Shown one piece after another: positions 54,230 through 63,286 of a stretch of DNA of 64,000 nucleotides (the first letter of the stretch is position 1; each line of letters begins with the position of its first letter). The stretch is taken from assembly GCF_002115755.1 (NCBI RefSeq), contig NZ_JFKA01000011.1:62001-126000 (forward strand). Reading direction: 5' to 3'. The stretch comes from Thalassospira mesophila. Lineage in GTDB: Bacteria > Pseudomonadota > Alphaproteobacteria > Rhodospirillales > Thalassospiraceae. A model generated the notes under the pieces. The model was not told where the DNA came from, did no database searches, and saw nothing but the letters and a program-made list of their open reading frames with translations. The position numbers and the translations under genes were made by a program.

Positions 54230-55116
54230 AGGCGGCCCTCCCCGGCGCGAACGCGGCCCACCCAGCGCGCCAGCGAATTGCCGGTCCGCAGGCGGGGGTT
54301 GGCTACTTCGTCGATGGCGAAATTAAGCAGCGACAGGCCGGTTCCCAAAAACACCAGCGCAAAACACGGGGTTAAAATATCCCACCATGCACCAACCTGA
54401 AGGGCCGATGCATTTTGCGCGCTATAGAGCATCACACCCCACGACACGGTTTGCGGGTCGCCCAGCCCCAAAAATTCAAGGGTGGCTTCGGTAATCACGG
54501 CAAAAACAACGCTGCCGATGAAATTGATGCCAACAATGGAAACCAGATTGGGGAAAATTTCGGCAGCCATAATGCGCCAGCCTGGCTCGCCCAGCATTTC
54601 GGCGGCTTTGACGAAATCCTTTTGTTTGATCGACAGGGTTTCGGCCCGTGTAACGCGCGCGCCCCATGCCCAACTGGTGCCGCCTAAAATAACGGCAATC
54701 ACAACCGGGCTTGCCTGGCCAATAAACGATGCCAGAACCAGCAAAAGCGGCAGGTTGGGCACAACCAGAACCATGTTGGTCAAAAAGCTGATGGCTTCAT
54801 CAATTTTGCCGCCCTTATAGCCCGCCGCAATGCCCATGATGGTGCCAACAGCGGTAATGATAAAACCGGCCCCAAAGCCAACGGCCAGCGATGTGCGCGC
54901 GCCATAAATAAGGCGGGCAAAAACATCTTGCCCGATGCGGGTGGTGCCCAGCCAATGGTCGGCACTTGGCGGCTGGTGGGGCAGGCCAACACGGCGTGCG
55001 GGGTCAAACCCGGTTAAAAGCGGGGCGGCCACGGCGGCGATAACGATAATGGCCAAAATCAGCAAGCCGGTCAGGGCCTTTTTATTGCGCAGCAGGCCTA
55101 AAATGACGTTTTTCAT
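54226..55116 (-). CDS. Peptide-type ABC transporter permease (DppC type)
   Basis: Inner-membrane protein of 296 residues with the DppC start: a first helix ALTGLLILAIIVIAAVAAPL followed by DPARRVGLPHQPPSADHWLG and DVFARLIYGARTSLAVGFGA. The EAA loop is VTRAETLSIKQKDFVKAAEML. It starts 5 bases after the DppB stop and overlaps the DppD start. Confidence 0.95.
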   Translation of the reverse strand: MKNVILGLLRNKKALTGLLILAIIVIAAVAAPLLTGFDPARRVGLPHQPPSADHWLGTTRIGQDVFARLIYGARTSLAVGFGAGFIITAVGTIMGIAAGYKGGKIDEAISFLTNMVLVVPNLPLLLVLASFIGQASPVVIAVILGGTSWAWGARVTRAETLSIKQKDFVKAAEMLGEPGWRIMAAEIFPNLVSIVGINFIGSVVFAVITEATLEFLGLGDPQTVSWGVMLYSAQNASALQVGAWWDILTPCFALVFLGTGLSLLNFAIDEVANPRLRTGNSLARWVGRVRAGEGRL

Positions 55117-55121
55117 ATCGC

Positions 55122-56099
55122 TCAGGCCCTCCGCAATCGGGGATCAAGCAGCACATAGCTGACATCGACAATGAAATTGGCGGTTAGCATCGCCAGTGTC
55201 ATGATCAGCAATTGCCCCTGAATGACCGGGTAATCACGCGCCAGAATGGCGTGATACAGCGTGTTGCCCAGGCCGGGATAGTTAAACACCACTTCGGTCA
55301 CAAGCGACCCGCCCAGAACCGTGCCAATGGCAATGGCCAGGCCCGACACCGTTGGCAGCAGGGCATTGCGCGCGGCGTACCAGAACATAACAGTGCCATC
55401 CGACAGGCCCTTGGCCCGGCCCATGGTGATGTAATCTTCGCCCAAAAGGTTGATCATGTTGTTGCGCATGGTCACAACAAACCCGCCTGTCAGAACAATG
55501 GACAGGGTAATGATGGGCAAAACAGCGTGGTAAATAACGCTGCTGATATATTCAAACGAAAATGCCGGGTCCAGTGCCGGGTCGGCGGCGTAACCGGTGG
55601 GAAACCAGCCCAGTGTAAAGCCGAAAAAATAAAGCGCGACCAGCGATGTAACCATGGCGGGAACCGACGTTGCAACAATGGCGGATACCGAAAATATCAC
55701 GTCAAATTTGCTGCCGCGCCGCCAGGCGGCAATAATGCCCAGCGTTGTTCCCAGCGTAAAGCTGATCAGGGTGGCTGTGCCCATCAGGCCCGCCGTCCAG
55801 ACCAGTGCGCGGCCCAGCACGGATGTGACAGAAAGCGGAAAATATTTGATCGACATGCCAAGGTCGCCGGTAAAAATGCTGCCCAGATAGGTCAGGTATT
55901 GTTGCCATAACGGGGCATCAACAAACCCGAAAGTCAGTTTCAAGGCCTTGAGGTTTTCCGGCGAAAGCGTACTTCCAGCACTGGAAAACATGATCTGGAT
56001 CGGGTCGCCCGGCAGAAGGCGGGGCAGGAAAAAATTGATGGTCGCCGCCGCAATGAAGGCTGCCAGATAAAAACATAATCGCCGAAGCAGAAAAACCAT
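55122..56099 (-). CDS. Peptide-type ABC transporter permease (DppB type)
   Basis: Protein of 325 residues from ATG 56097-56099 with AGAGGTCCCA in front; a longer open frame would run into the intercistronic hairpin. The DppB marks are FFLPRLLPGDPIQIMFSSAG and RNNMINLLGEDYITMGRAKG (EAA loop), then VVFNYPGLGNTLYHAILARD and DVSYVLLDPRLRRA at the end. It forms the channel with the DppC-type permease. Confidence 0.95.
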   Translation of the reverse strand: MVFLLRRLCFYLAAFIAAATINFFLPRLLPGDPIQIMFSSAGSTLSPENLKALKLTFGFVDAPLWQQYLTYLGSIFTGDLGMSIKYFPLSVTSVLGRALVWTAGLMGTATLISFTLGTTLGIIAAWRRGSKFDVIFSVSAIVATSVPAMVTSLVALYFFGFTLGWFPTGYAADPALDPAFSFEYISSVIYHAVLPIITLSIVLTGGFVVTMRNNMINLLGEDYITMGRAKGLSDGTVMFWYAARNALLPTVSGLAIAIGTVLGGSLVTEVVFNYPGLGNTLYHAILARDYPVIQGQLLIMTLAMLTANFIVDVSYVLLDPRLRRA

Positions 56100-56122
56100 T
56101 GGGACCTCTGAAACTGTTGGTA

Positions 56123-56158
56123 TCGCGGGCTGCCTGGGGAGGAGGCGGCAGCCCGCGA
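56123..56158 (-). terminator. Intercistronic hairpin between binding protein and permeases
   Basis: Perfect 12-bp GC-rich arms 56123-56134 and 56147-56158 around 12 bases, in the 78-base gap between the binding-protein stop and the DppB start. Such stems protect and partly terminate transcripts so that the binding protein is made in excess. Confidence 0.65.
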
Positions 56159-56177
56159 CGATCATTGCGAAACGGTT

Positions 56178-57839
56178 TTACTTAACCGGACGCAATGCAA
56201 GCAGGTGCAACAAACGGGCATGGTTCTGGCGTGACAGGGTCGGGTTTACAAACGGTTTGTCCGGGGTTGACCAGCCGGTAAAGCGTTTGGTGTTGTACTG
56301 ATACCAGGTCGGATTGTTGTAAACCGGCAGCAATGGCATGTTTTCTGCCACTATACGCTGGGCCTTGGTCATGATGGCTTTTTGTTTGTCCATGTCCGAG
56401 GTCAGGGTGAACTCGTTTAACAGTGTCGATAAATCATCGTTAAACCAGCGCTGGGCGGTGAAACGGGTTTTGCCAACATCATCGCGGTTAAACGCACGCT
56501 GATAGGGGTAATAGGGCAGGGCAGCAGCACTGATGCTGTTAATGGCGGCATCAAATTTACCGGTAATCAGGTCCTGGCCCCAAACGGCTTCTTCCGGGGT
56601 GCCGATATTGGCATTAATGCCGGCATCATGCATGCCTTCAACCGCGATGCGCACGGTATCAAGCCAGTCGGTCCAGGAATTGGGAACGATAATGTCAAAC
56701 TTGATCGGCGTGCCATCGGGGTTATCGCGAAAACCGTCGCCATCGGCATCAACATAACCGGCGGCATCGAGAAGTTCCTTGGCACCATCGACATCATATT
56801 TGGCATATTTACCAAATTCTTCGAGAACTTTGGGGTCGGTCCAGCTCGCATAAACCTGGCCAAAGGTGGTCGGGTCTTCGTTCAGCGTCGGATAGCCATA
56901 ACCGGCCACATTAACCATGCCCTGGCGGTCCAGGGTCATGCTCATGGCACGGCGGAATTTTACATCCTGAAAGGCTTTTTTGTTATCCGCATTGGCGGTT
57001 TCCTGGTTGAAAATAAACTCAACCATGCTGCCTGCTGTGTACCAGTAATGGAAATGATCCGGGTCCTTGGCAACATAGGTCTGTTCGACATTGGGCAGGA
57101 ACGATGTGCCCCAGTCGAGCTCGCCACTGGCGGTGGCGGTGAGCATCTGGTTGTTATCCGCCAATTGCGGAAAACGGAAACAGTCAATCTTCAGGTTTTC
57201 GGCATCCCAGTAATACGGGTTGCGGCACTGGTCGTATGTTTGCGGGGTAAAACGGGGAATTTCGGTCATCGGGCCGCTGCCAACCGGGGTTTCGTTGGCA
57301 AAGGTGACCGGTTCGGCAATGTCGGCCCAGATATGTTGGGGTACAATCGGCAGTTCGATCAGGCGGTTAACCGCCAGCGAACTGGGGCTGGACAGGCTGA
57401 ATTTTACGGTGTGTTCGTCAATTGCTTCAACTTTATCAAGGATATTCCAGACTGAAACGAAATCCAGTGCCGGGTTTTTCTTGACGTAGTTAAAGGTGAA
57501 AACGACGTCTTTGGCGGTCAAATCTTTGCCGTCGGACCATTTCAGGCCGTCGCGCAGGGTGAATTCCACGCTTTTTAAGTCGTCTGCGATTTTATAGCTT
57601 TTGGCGAGGCGGTAATTGGCCTTGTCATGGTCAAAGCGGTTAAAAATCACCAGCGGTTCATAAATGAAATCCGACGTGCTTTGGCGGGCCGATGTCTGGT
57701 TGAACGGGTTAAAGTTCTGGACCCAGGTGGTGGCCGGTTCGATATTAGCCGTCAGGACCGTTTCGGCACTGGCAGCAAGCGGCGGCAAAATGGCAAGGCC
57801 AAAAACGGCGGCCGCCAAAAGGCGTTTATGCGTGATCAT
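56178..57839 (-). CDS. Peptide-type ABC transporter substrate-binding protein (family 5)
   Basis: Protein of 553 residues with a signal peptide (LLAAAVFGLAILPPLAASA, cleaved before ETVLT). The family 5 (DppA/OppA) fold is indicated by NQTSARQSTSDFIYEPLVIF, then LKSVEFTLRDGLKWSDGKDL and TAKDVVFTFNYV. It binds di/oligopeptides or related conjugates such as glycopeptides or muropeptides in the periplasm. The ATG 57839 follows AGGGAAAGATCA. It leads an operon of two permeases and two ATPases, and is itself 30 bases downstream of the NagZ-like gene. Confidence 0.94.
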   Translation of the reverse strand: MITHKRLLAAAVFGLAILPPLAASAETVLTANIEPATTWVQNFNPFNQTSARQSTSDFIYEPLVIFNRFDHDKANYRLAKSYKIADDLKSVEFTLRDGLKWSDGKDLTAKDVVFTFNYVKKNPALDFVSVWNILDKVEAIDEHTVKFSLSSPSSLAVNRLIELPIVPQHIWADIAEPVTFANETPVGSGPMTEIPRFTPQTYDQCRNPYYWDAENLKIDCFRFPQLADNNQMLTATASGELDWGTSFLPNVEQTYVAKDPDHFHYWYTAGSMVEFIFNQETANADNKKAFQDVKFRRAMSMTLDRQGMVNVAGYGYPTLNEDPTTFGQVYASWTDPKVLEEFGKYAKYDVDGAKELLDAAGYVDADGDGFRDNPDGTPIKFDIIVPNSWTDWLDTVRIAVEGMHDAGINANIGTPEEAVWGQDLITGKFDAAINSISAAALPYYPYQRAFNRDDVGKTRFTAQRWFNDDLSTLLNEFTLTSDMDKQKAIMTKAQRIVAENMPLLPVYNNPTWYQYNTKRFTGWSTPDKPFVNPTLSRQNHARLLHLLALRPVK

Positions 57840-57869
57840 TGATCTTTCCCTGATAGTGAGATTGTTTTG

Positions 57870-58886
57870 TTAAGCGCCAAAGATTTCTTCGACTTCGGCA
57901 TGCAGTTGCTTGATATCCACGTTCAAGTTGCCCAATCGGGCTTTGGCTGCGTCCATGCGGCGTATGGTTTCGTCGCTTAGCGGACGGGCAGCTTTGGCGG
58001 CAGCCAGAGTTTCGGAATTGGTGCCATGACTGTGCAGGGCAATGTCACAACCCGCTTCCAGGGTCTGCCGCACCCGTTCAGGCAAACTGCCCGACAGGGA
58101 TTCCATATAGACGCAATCCGAAATCAGAACGCCGTCATAACCAAGCTCGTCGCGGATAACGTCTTTGCAAATAACCGAAGAAACCGATGCCGGGTTCTGG
58201 TCGTCATAGGCGGAATACACCACATGCGACACCATCGCCCACGGCGTGTCGATCAAATCGATAAACGGTTTAAAATCGGTGGCGCGCAAAAGGGATTTGT
58301 CCGCATCCACGCGCGGGCGTTCCTTGTGGCTGTCTACCGTGGCGCGGCCATGGCCGGGGATGTGTTTCATGATTGGCATATTGCCAACTTCAAGCAAACC
58401 ATCGACCACTTCACGGCCCAGCGTGCTGATCAACGCCGGGTCCTGCCCAAAGGCGCGGGCACCAATAACGTCGCTGGTATCGCCAAACACCAGATCAAGG
58501 ACGGGCGAACAGCCACTATCAAGGCCCAAATCGCGCATCACGGCCCCCATCGCCTGCGATGACAGGCGCAGCGCACGTTTGCCAAGGTCCAGATCGCGGC
58601 GTGCCAGCGCGCCAAATTCACCAAACGAACGAAATAACGGCCACGACCCGCTATCAAGATGCGATACTCGCCCGCCTTCCTGATCGGTAAAAATCGGGGC
58701 ATCGTCGCGGCCAACGGCGGTGCGGAACTGTTCGGTCAGTTTTTTAACCTGATCGGGGTTTTTCAGGCTGCGGCGGCCCACAAACAGGCCGAGCGGATTG
58801 GTTTCGCGGAACAGAGAAATTTCGTCGGTCGACAAAGTATCATTGGGAATGCCGACAAACAGGGCCAGCGGTGTATTCGAAGACAT
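57870..58886 (-). CDS. NagZ-like beta-N-acetylhexosaminidase (GH3)
   Basis: Protein of 338 residues, the size of short Gram-negative NagZ. Motifs are FTDQEGGRVSHL, KHIPGHGRATVDSHKERPRV (residues 174-193, with the mobile catalytic His/Asp loop) and GVLISDCVYMESL with Asp257 as the expected nucleophile (usual SDDLxM; here SDCVYM, a mild deviation). No signal peptide, so cytosolic. NagZ removes GlcNAc from anhydro-muropeptides during wall recycling. Placed directly before a peptide importer, it suggests that the imported molecules carry GlcNAc, or a related use outside recycling. Confidence 0.9.
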   Translation of the reverse strand: MSSNTPLALFVGIPNDTLSTDEISLFRETNPLGLFVGRRSLKNPDQVKKLTEQFRTAVGRDDAPIFTDQEGGRVSHLDSGSWPLFRSFGEFGALARRDLDLGKRALRLSSQAMGAVMRDLGLDSGCSPVLDLVFGDTSDVIGARAFGQDPALISTLGREVVDGLLEVGNMPIMKHIPGHGRATVDSHKERPRVDADKSLLRATDFKPFIDLIDTPWAMVSHVVYSAYDDQNPASVSSVICKDVIRDELGYDGVLISDCVYMESLSGSLPERVRQTLEAGCDIALHSHGTNSETLAAAKAARPLSDETIRRMDAAKARLGNLNVDIKQLHAEVEEIFGA

Positions 58887-58980
58887 GGATCATTCCCTGA
58901 AAACAGAAGGCCGGTTGGCCCGGAAATTTGCACAACGAACCGGCAAGAACCGGCCCGGTTAAGAAGGCACGTATCGTTTG

Positions 58981-59460
58981 CTAGGGGGCCGGGGCGCGCA
59001 GCATGTCGGCGTAAATTCCTTTGCCGGGCAGTGGAATTTCAATGGCGCCAACGGCATCGACATAAAACTGTGTCGGGCCGGGATCGCCGACAATGGCGTA
59101 GGCGTAACCCATGTTTTTCATGGTTTGCAGGGTGCTGTGCAGCAAAGCCGCCCCAATGCCTTGCCCGCGGGCATCGACAGCAACACCGGTGGGGCCGAAA
59201 AAGCCCCGGGCGATGGCGTCGTAGCAGGCAAAACCCATGATCTGGCCCTCGCGGATTGCGATGAGGCAGGACGCGGGCTGGCGGGTTATGGCCACAAGGG
59301 CCTCGCTGGCCCAGTTATCGCTAAAATTATCGCGCACCCAATCGACGACAAGGCGCTGTTCGGGTGCCAGGACCGGACGAATAGTAATGTCCGTCGCGGC
59401 AACCTTGCGTCCCAACGCATCAAGAGCAGGCGCATAAAGGCTAACAACCAGATCTGCCAT
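58981..59460 (-). CDS. GNAT family N-acetyltransferase
   Basis: Protein of 159 residues. The acetyl-CoA loop is GVAVDARGQGIGAALLHSTL (Q-G-I-G-A); YVDAVGAIEIPLPGKGIYAD follows as the typical C-terminal end. It lies 94 bases upstream of the NagZ-like gene on the same strand. The start ATG at 59460 has GGAATACAGGGA in front. The acceptor is unknown; an amino sugar or peptide amine from the neighbouring catabolic genes is possible. Confidence 0.88.
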   Translation of the reverse strand: MADLVVSLYAPALDALGRKVAATDITIRPVLAPEQRLVVDWVRDNFSDNWASEALVAITRQPASCLIAIREGQIMGFACYDAIARGFFGPTGVAVDARGQGIGAALLHSTLQTMKNMGYAYAIVGDPGPTQFYVDAVGAIEIPLPGKGIYADMLRAPAP

Positions 59461-59734
59461 TCCCTGTATTCCATTATTATGTTATTTATATCGTTATTAA
59501 GTATGCTACGGGCAACGGGGAACAACGTCAAGAAAAATTGGCATGTGATTGGTATTTAAAATGCCGCGATGATGCAGGAACGGCGTACGCCGCGCGACCA
59601 CGCGGGACGGTGGGCATATGCTGGTTTTATGTAGGTGCAAGCAAGCGGGGTGCAGAGGGCAATACCCCACCGTCCGGCACATCCGGCCAGTAAGTACTTA
59701 TTATTACGGTAAGTTCCGGCCAAAGTCGCGCTGA

Positions 59735-59923
59735 TCAAATGAATGGTTTGGGCTGACACGCCGGTTTGGACGATAATTTTGCAAAATCAGCCAAGCTGTC
59801 AACGACATGCGCGATAACCTTATTCGCCTGTGCCCACCATCACCCGGTCGCGAGCGCCAGCGTGCGCCAGACATCGAGCCGACGGACAGGTTCAAAACGC
59901 GCCATTGCCGGGCTGTTGCTCAT
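59735..59923 (-). pseudogene. Small ORF coupled to the XRE gene, interrupted by an in-frame TGA
   Basis: Its ATG (59921-59923) overlaps the XRE stop as ATGA. It reads MSNSPAMARFEPVRRLDVWR then TLALATG, TGA at 59840-59842, and continues in the same frame WWAQANKVIAHVVDSLADFA to a second stop at 59735-59737. The open reading before and after the TGA and the ATGA coupling suggest a roughly 62-codon partner gene broken by one stop. The family is not recognised; a toxin-like partner of the XRE protein is possible. The remaining gap 59461-59734 shows no gene. Confidence 0.4.
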
Positions 59924-60207
59924 CTGGCCAGAACCTCGTCAGTGTTTTGGGGTGGGGGTGTGGTGCTGGCGGGCGTGTTGGTCAGGGCTTTTACCCGCGA
60001 TAAATCGTCAACGCTTTGCCACAACAGCAAAAACTGACGCAGCGAAATTTGGCCGGTTGTTTCAAATTTCTTGATGGTGGCGGCGGGCACGGTGCTGCGT
60101 TTGGCCAGCGCATCGCGCGACAGCTTCAGGCTTTTGCGCTGGCGTTTTACAGTGTCACACAGCGATTGCTGAATATCGGCTGCGGATAACAATGATAGTT
60201 GGTTCAT
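59920..60207 (-). CDS. Small XRE family DNA-binding protein
   Basis: Protein of about 95 residues from the ATG at 60205-60207 (longer in-frame starts at 60219 and 60261 exist, without better ribosome sites). The HTH reads SLCDTVKRQRKSLKLSRDAL, then AKRSTVPAATIKKFETTGQI, followed by SLRQFLLLWQSVDDLSRVKA. The size and the paired operator-like palindromes upstream (60224-60237 and 60265-60278) fit an autoregulated antitoxin or phage-type repressor. A short coupled ORF follows with an ATGA overlap. Confidence 0.8.
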   Translation of the reverse strand: MNQLSLLSAADIQQSLCDTVKRQRKSLKLSRDALAKRSTVPAATIKKFETTGQISLRQFLLLWQSVDDLSRVKALTNTPASTTPPPQNTDEVLAR

Positions 60208-60223
60208 GTGTGCCGCCATTTTG

Positions 60224-60278
60224 GATATTATAGTGTCTAAATTATACATAAACTTGTGCAAATAGATACTATAGTATC
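60224..60278. promoter_or_regulatory. Paired operators upstream of the small XRE gene
   Basis: Perfect palindrome GATACTATAGTATC at 60265-60278 and a related GATATTATAGTGTC at 60224-60237, with AT-rich DNA between that would hold the promoter. Spacing between centres is about 41 bases (four turns), suited to cooperative binding of the XRE protein. Confidence 0.6.
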
Positions 60279-60330
60279 CAATTAATGGCGCATCCCTTTG
60301 GCCGGTTGACCAAAGGGACGCCAGATTTGT

Positions 60331-61371
60331 TTAGACAGCGATGGGCGCAGTTGCGTCTGCCGTTTGGGCACTATCATCATTTAAATGGCAGGCGGAAAAA
60401 TGGCCGGGCACAATTTCGCGCTTATGGGGCACGGTGGTGCGGCATTTTTCCATGGCAAACGGACAGCGCGGGTGAAAATGACAGCCCGGTGGCGGCGCAA
60501 TCGGGCTGGGCAGTTCGCCGTCAATGACCTTGAATTTGCGTTTGGTTAGCTCAATACGGGGAATTTCGGACAGTAACGCCTGCGTATAGGGATGGTTGGG
60601 GTGGTTAAAAATTTCTTCGGTCGGGGCTTCTTCGACAATACGGCCCAGATACATAATCACAACCCGGTCTGAAATATGTTCGACCACGCCCAAATCGTGG
60701 CTGACAAACAGGTATGTCAGCCCCAGTTTTTCGCGCAAATCCATAAACAGGTTAATCACCTGCGCCTGAATGGAAACGTCAAGCGCGGCGACGCTTTCGT
60801 CACAAACCAGAAAATCCGGCCGTACGGCAAGGGCGCGGGCGATGTTCACACGCTGGCGTTGCCCGCCGGAAAATTCGTGCGGAAAGCGAAACTTCATTTC
60901 CGGGTCAAAGCCCGCCATGCGCAAATATTTATCGGCATGTTCCGCCCGTGTCCCTTCCAGCATCCCGTGGGTTTTGGGGGCTTCGGTAACAATATCGTCA
61001 ATTCGCATGCGCGGGTTAAGGGCGGCCATCGGGTTTTGAAAAATCATTTGAATGGCAAGGTCGGCACTGGCCTGATCACGCTTTGTCATGCCTTCGCGCC
61101 CGTGGCGAATAACCGCGCCATCGGATGGCGGGATAATCCCCGCCACAACGCGGCCCAGTGTTGATTTGCCACAGCCACTTTCGCCGACCAGCCCAACCAC
61201 TTCGCCGCGATGAATGGTTAAATCGACACCATCCATCGCATGGACAACAGGCGGCGTTGGGCTAAGGCCAAGACGAATGAGCGCCTTGCCAAGCAAATCG
61301 GGGGTGGCCCCAAACCGGCGCGATACGTTTTTCAGTTCGACAATCGGGGTTTTGGCGACGGTTTCAGTCAT
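60331..61371 (-). CDS. Peptide-type ABC transporter ATPase (DppF/OppF type), second system
   Basis: ATPase of 346 residues from ATG 61369-61371, two bases after the DppD-type stop. Walker [30 protein letters not shown], signature [15 protein letters not shown], Walker [13 protein letters not shown] and switch [14 protein letters not shown]. The C-terminal oligopeptide extension [20 protein letters not shown] carries the Cys residues typical of OppF. A Glu-to-Ser change follows Walker B (DES for DEP), which is common in this group. Last gene of the second peptide system. Confidence 0.94.
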   Translation of the reverse strand: MTETVAKTPIVELKNVSRRFGATPDLLGKALIRLGLSPTPPVVHAMDGVDLTIHRGEVVGLVGESGCGKSTLGRVVAGIIPPSDGAVIRHGREGMTKRDQASADLAIQMIFQNPMAALNPRMRIDDIVTEAPKTHGMLEGTRAEHADKYLRMAGFDPEMKFRFPHEFSGGQRQRVNIARALAVRPDFLVCDESVAALDVSIQAQVINLFMDLREKLGLTYLFVSHDLGVVEHISDRVVIMYLGRIVEEAPTEEIFNHPNHPYTQALLSEIPRIELTKRKFKVIDGELPSPIAPPPGCHFHPRCPFAMEKCRTTVPHKREIVPGHFSACHLNDDSAQTADATAPIAV

Positions 61372-61373
61372 GG

Positions 61374-62348
61374 TTAAAGCCCCTCGGTCACGGGGTGGAA
61401 ACAGCGATAGGTGCGGGTGCCGGTGTCGGTGCGTTCCGGTATGGTGTGGCACTGTTCGGTGGCAAAGCTGCATCGGGTTCGAAAACTGCACCCGGTCGGC
61501 AGGCGCGTTAGGCTGGGGGTCATGCCGGGGATTTGATGCAGGCGGTGCCCGCGTTGGTTTTGACTGGGAACGGACTGGATTAGCCCCTGCGTATAAGGGT
61601 GGCGCGGGGTGCCCAGCACCTGTTCCACCGGGCCGGTTTCAACCAGACGCCCGGCATACATCACCGCAATATCATCGGCCAGACGCGACACTATCGCCAG
61701 GTCATGGGTAATCCAGATCACCGCTGTACCGCTGATTTCAGCCATTTTTTGAAATTCGGCAATGATTTGCGACTGGATGGTCACATCAAGGGCGGTGGTG
61801 GGTTCATCGGCAATGATCAGGTCGGGGTGATGCAGCATGGCAATGGCAATGGCAACGCGCTGGCGCATTCCGCCCGAAAATTCGTGCGGATAGGCATCAA
61901 GCCGTTCTTCCGGGCTGGGAATACCGACCAGACCCAGGGCATCGCGCGCCCGTATCCGGGCGGCTGACTTTGTCATCGGGTCATGGGCCTGTATGGCCTC
62001 GGTAATCTGGGTGCCAATGCGCAAAACCGGGTTTAACGTCATCATCGGGTCCTGAAACACCATCGCAATGCGTTTGCCCCGCAGGCGGCGCATTTCTTCG
62101 TGTTCCAGCCCGATCAAATCACGGTTGTCAAAAATGATACGGCCCCCGGTAACCTTGCCGGGCCGGTCTACCAGACCCATGATCGAAAAGCCGGTGACCG
62201 ATTTTCCTGACCCGCTTTCGCCGACAAGGCCCAGAACCCGGCCTTTTTCAAGGGTAAAGGAAACATCGTTTACTGCCCGCAAACCCGGTGCAGTTTTGGT
62301 GCCGCCAAATTCGGTGACAAGATTGGACACCGTTAAAAGGTTCGCCAT
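61374..62348 (-). CDS. Peptide-type ABC transporter ATPase (DppD/OppD type), second system
   Basis: ATPase of 324 residues with Walker [10 protein letters not shown] (Thr/Ser position is Val, as seen in some OppD), [20 protein letters not shown], signature [14 protein letters not shown], Walker [13 protein letters not shown] and [14 protein letters not shown]. The C-terminal [20 protein letters not shown] is the Cys-rich end of oligopeptide ATPases. ATG 62346-62348 lies one base after the permease stop. Confidence 0.94.
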   Translation of the reverse strand: MANLLTVSNLVTEFGGTKTAPGLRAVNDVSFTLEKGRVLGLVGESGSGKSVTGFSIMGLVDRPGKVTGGRIIFDNRDLIGLEHEEMRRLRGKRIAMVFQDPMMTLNPVLRIGTQITEAIQAHDPMTKSAARIRARDALGLVGIPSPEERLDAYPHEFSGGMRQRVAIAIAMLHHPDLIIADEPTTALDVTIQSQIIAEFQKMAEISGTAVIWITHDLAIVSRLADDIAVMYAGRLVETGPVEQVLGTPRHPYTQGLIQSVPSQNQRGHRLHQIPGMTPSLTRLPTGCSFRTRCSFATEQCHTIPERTDTGTRTYRCFHPVTEGL

Positions 62349-62349
62349 C

Positions 62350-63285
62350 TCAGATGCTCCTCGGGTTTAGAATATCACGCAGCCGGTCGCCAACCAGATT
62401 AATGGCAACAATCGTGATCAACAGGGCAATGCCGGGGAAAAAGCTGATCCAGTACAGGCCGGACAACAAATACTGATACCCGTTTGAAATCAGCATCCCC
62501 AATGACGGCTCGGTGACCGAGGCCCCAAGCCCGAGAAACGACAGGGTCGCTTCAAGGCCGATGGCGCGCGCCACCTGCATGGTCGAAATCACAATTACCG
62601 GTGCCAGACAGTTGGGCAAAAGGTGGCGAAACAAAATGCGATAGCCCGGCAGGCGCAAACAATGGGCGGCTTCGATATATTCTTTTTCACGTTCCACCAG
62701 GGCGGAGCTTCGCACCGTGCGGGCATAGGTGGCCCATTCAGCAATGATCAGGGCAATCACAACATTGGTGAGCCCCTTACCCAAAAAGGCCAGCATCATC
62801 AGGGCCATCAGGATGGTGGGAAAGGACAATTGCAAATCGACCAGCCGCATCAAAAGCGTTTCAACCCGCCCGCCGACATAGGCGGCAATCAGGCCGATGC
62901 TGGTGCCAATGGTGGCCGCCGCAAAGGCCGACAGAACCCCGACAATCAGCGATGTTCGCAAGCCATAGAGAATACCCGATAAAATATCGCGGCCCTGGGC
63001 ATCTGTGCCGAGATAATAGGGAACGCCGTCGAACGAGGACGATCCCGGCGCCAGACGACCATCAAGAATATCAAGCTGGCTAAGGTCATAGGGGTTTTGC
63101 GGCGAAATAAGCGGCGAAAACACAGCAAGAAAAATGATCAGCACCAGCACGCCCAGCCCGATTGCAGCGCCCGGCGACATGACAAATTTTTGCGCCAGTT
63201 TGCCCGTTCGCACCATACGGGATGTTGAAGGCAGGCTTGCGGGAAGCAATGCCGTTTCCTGTGGTTTGTTTGCGGCTTGGGACAT
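62350..63285 (-). CDS. Peptide-type ABC transporter permease (DppC type), second system
   Basis: Protein of 311 residues. An N-terminal cytoplasmic tail precedes AAIGLGVLVLIIFLAVFSPL, then YYLGTDAQGRDILSGILYGL, and the EAA loop VEREKEYIEAAHCLRLPGYR. It ends DRLRDILNPRSI as in DppC proteins. It starts 1 base after the DppB stop region and partners the permease at the right edge. Confidence 0.94.
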   Translation of the reverse strand: MSQAANKPQETALLPASLPSTSRMVRTGKLAQKFVMSPGAAIGLGVLVLIIFLAVFSPLISPQNPYDLSQLDILDGRLAPGSSSFDGVPYYLGTDAQGRDILSGILYGLRTSLIVGVLSAFAAATIGTSIGLIAAYVGGRVETLLMRLVDLQLSFPTILMALMMLAFLGKGLTNVVIALIIAEWATYARTVRSSALVEREKEYIEAAHCLRLPGYRILFRHLLPNCLAPVIVISTMQVARAIGLEATLSFLGLGASVTEPSLGMLISNGYQYLLSGLYWISFFPGIALLITIVAINLVGDRLRDILNPRSI

Positions 63286-63286
63286 G

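Noticed and set aside
59735-59923. In-frame TGA read as selenocysteine
   Set aside because: No selenium machinery in the window and the surrounding frame is short; a simple nonsense mutation is more likely.
59735-59923. HipA toxin remnant downstream of the XRE gene
   Set aside because: Only the RRLDVWR start vaguely resembles HipA; no kinase motif follows.
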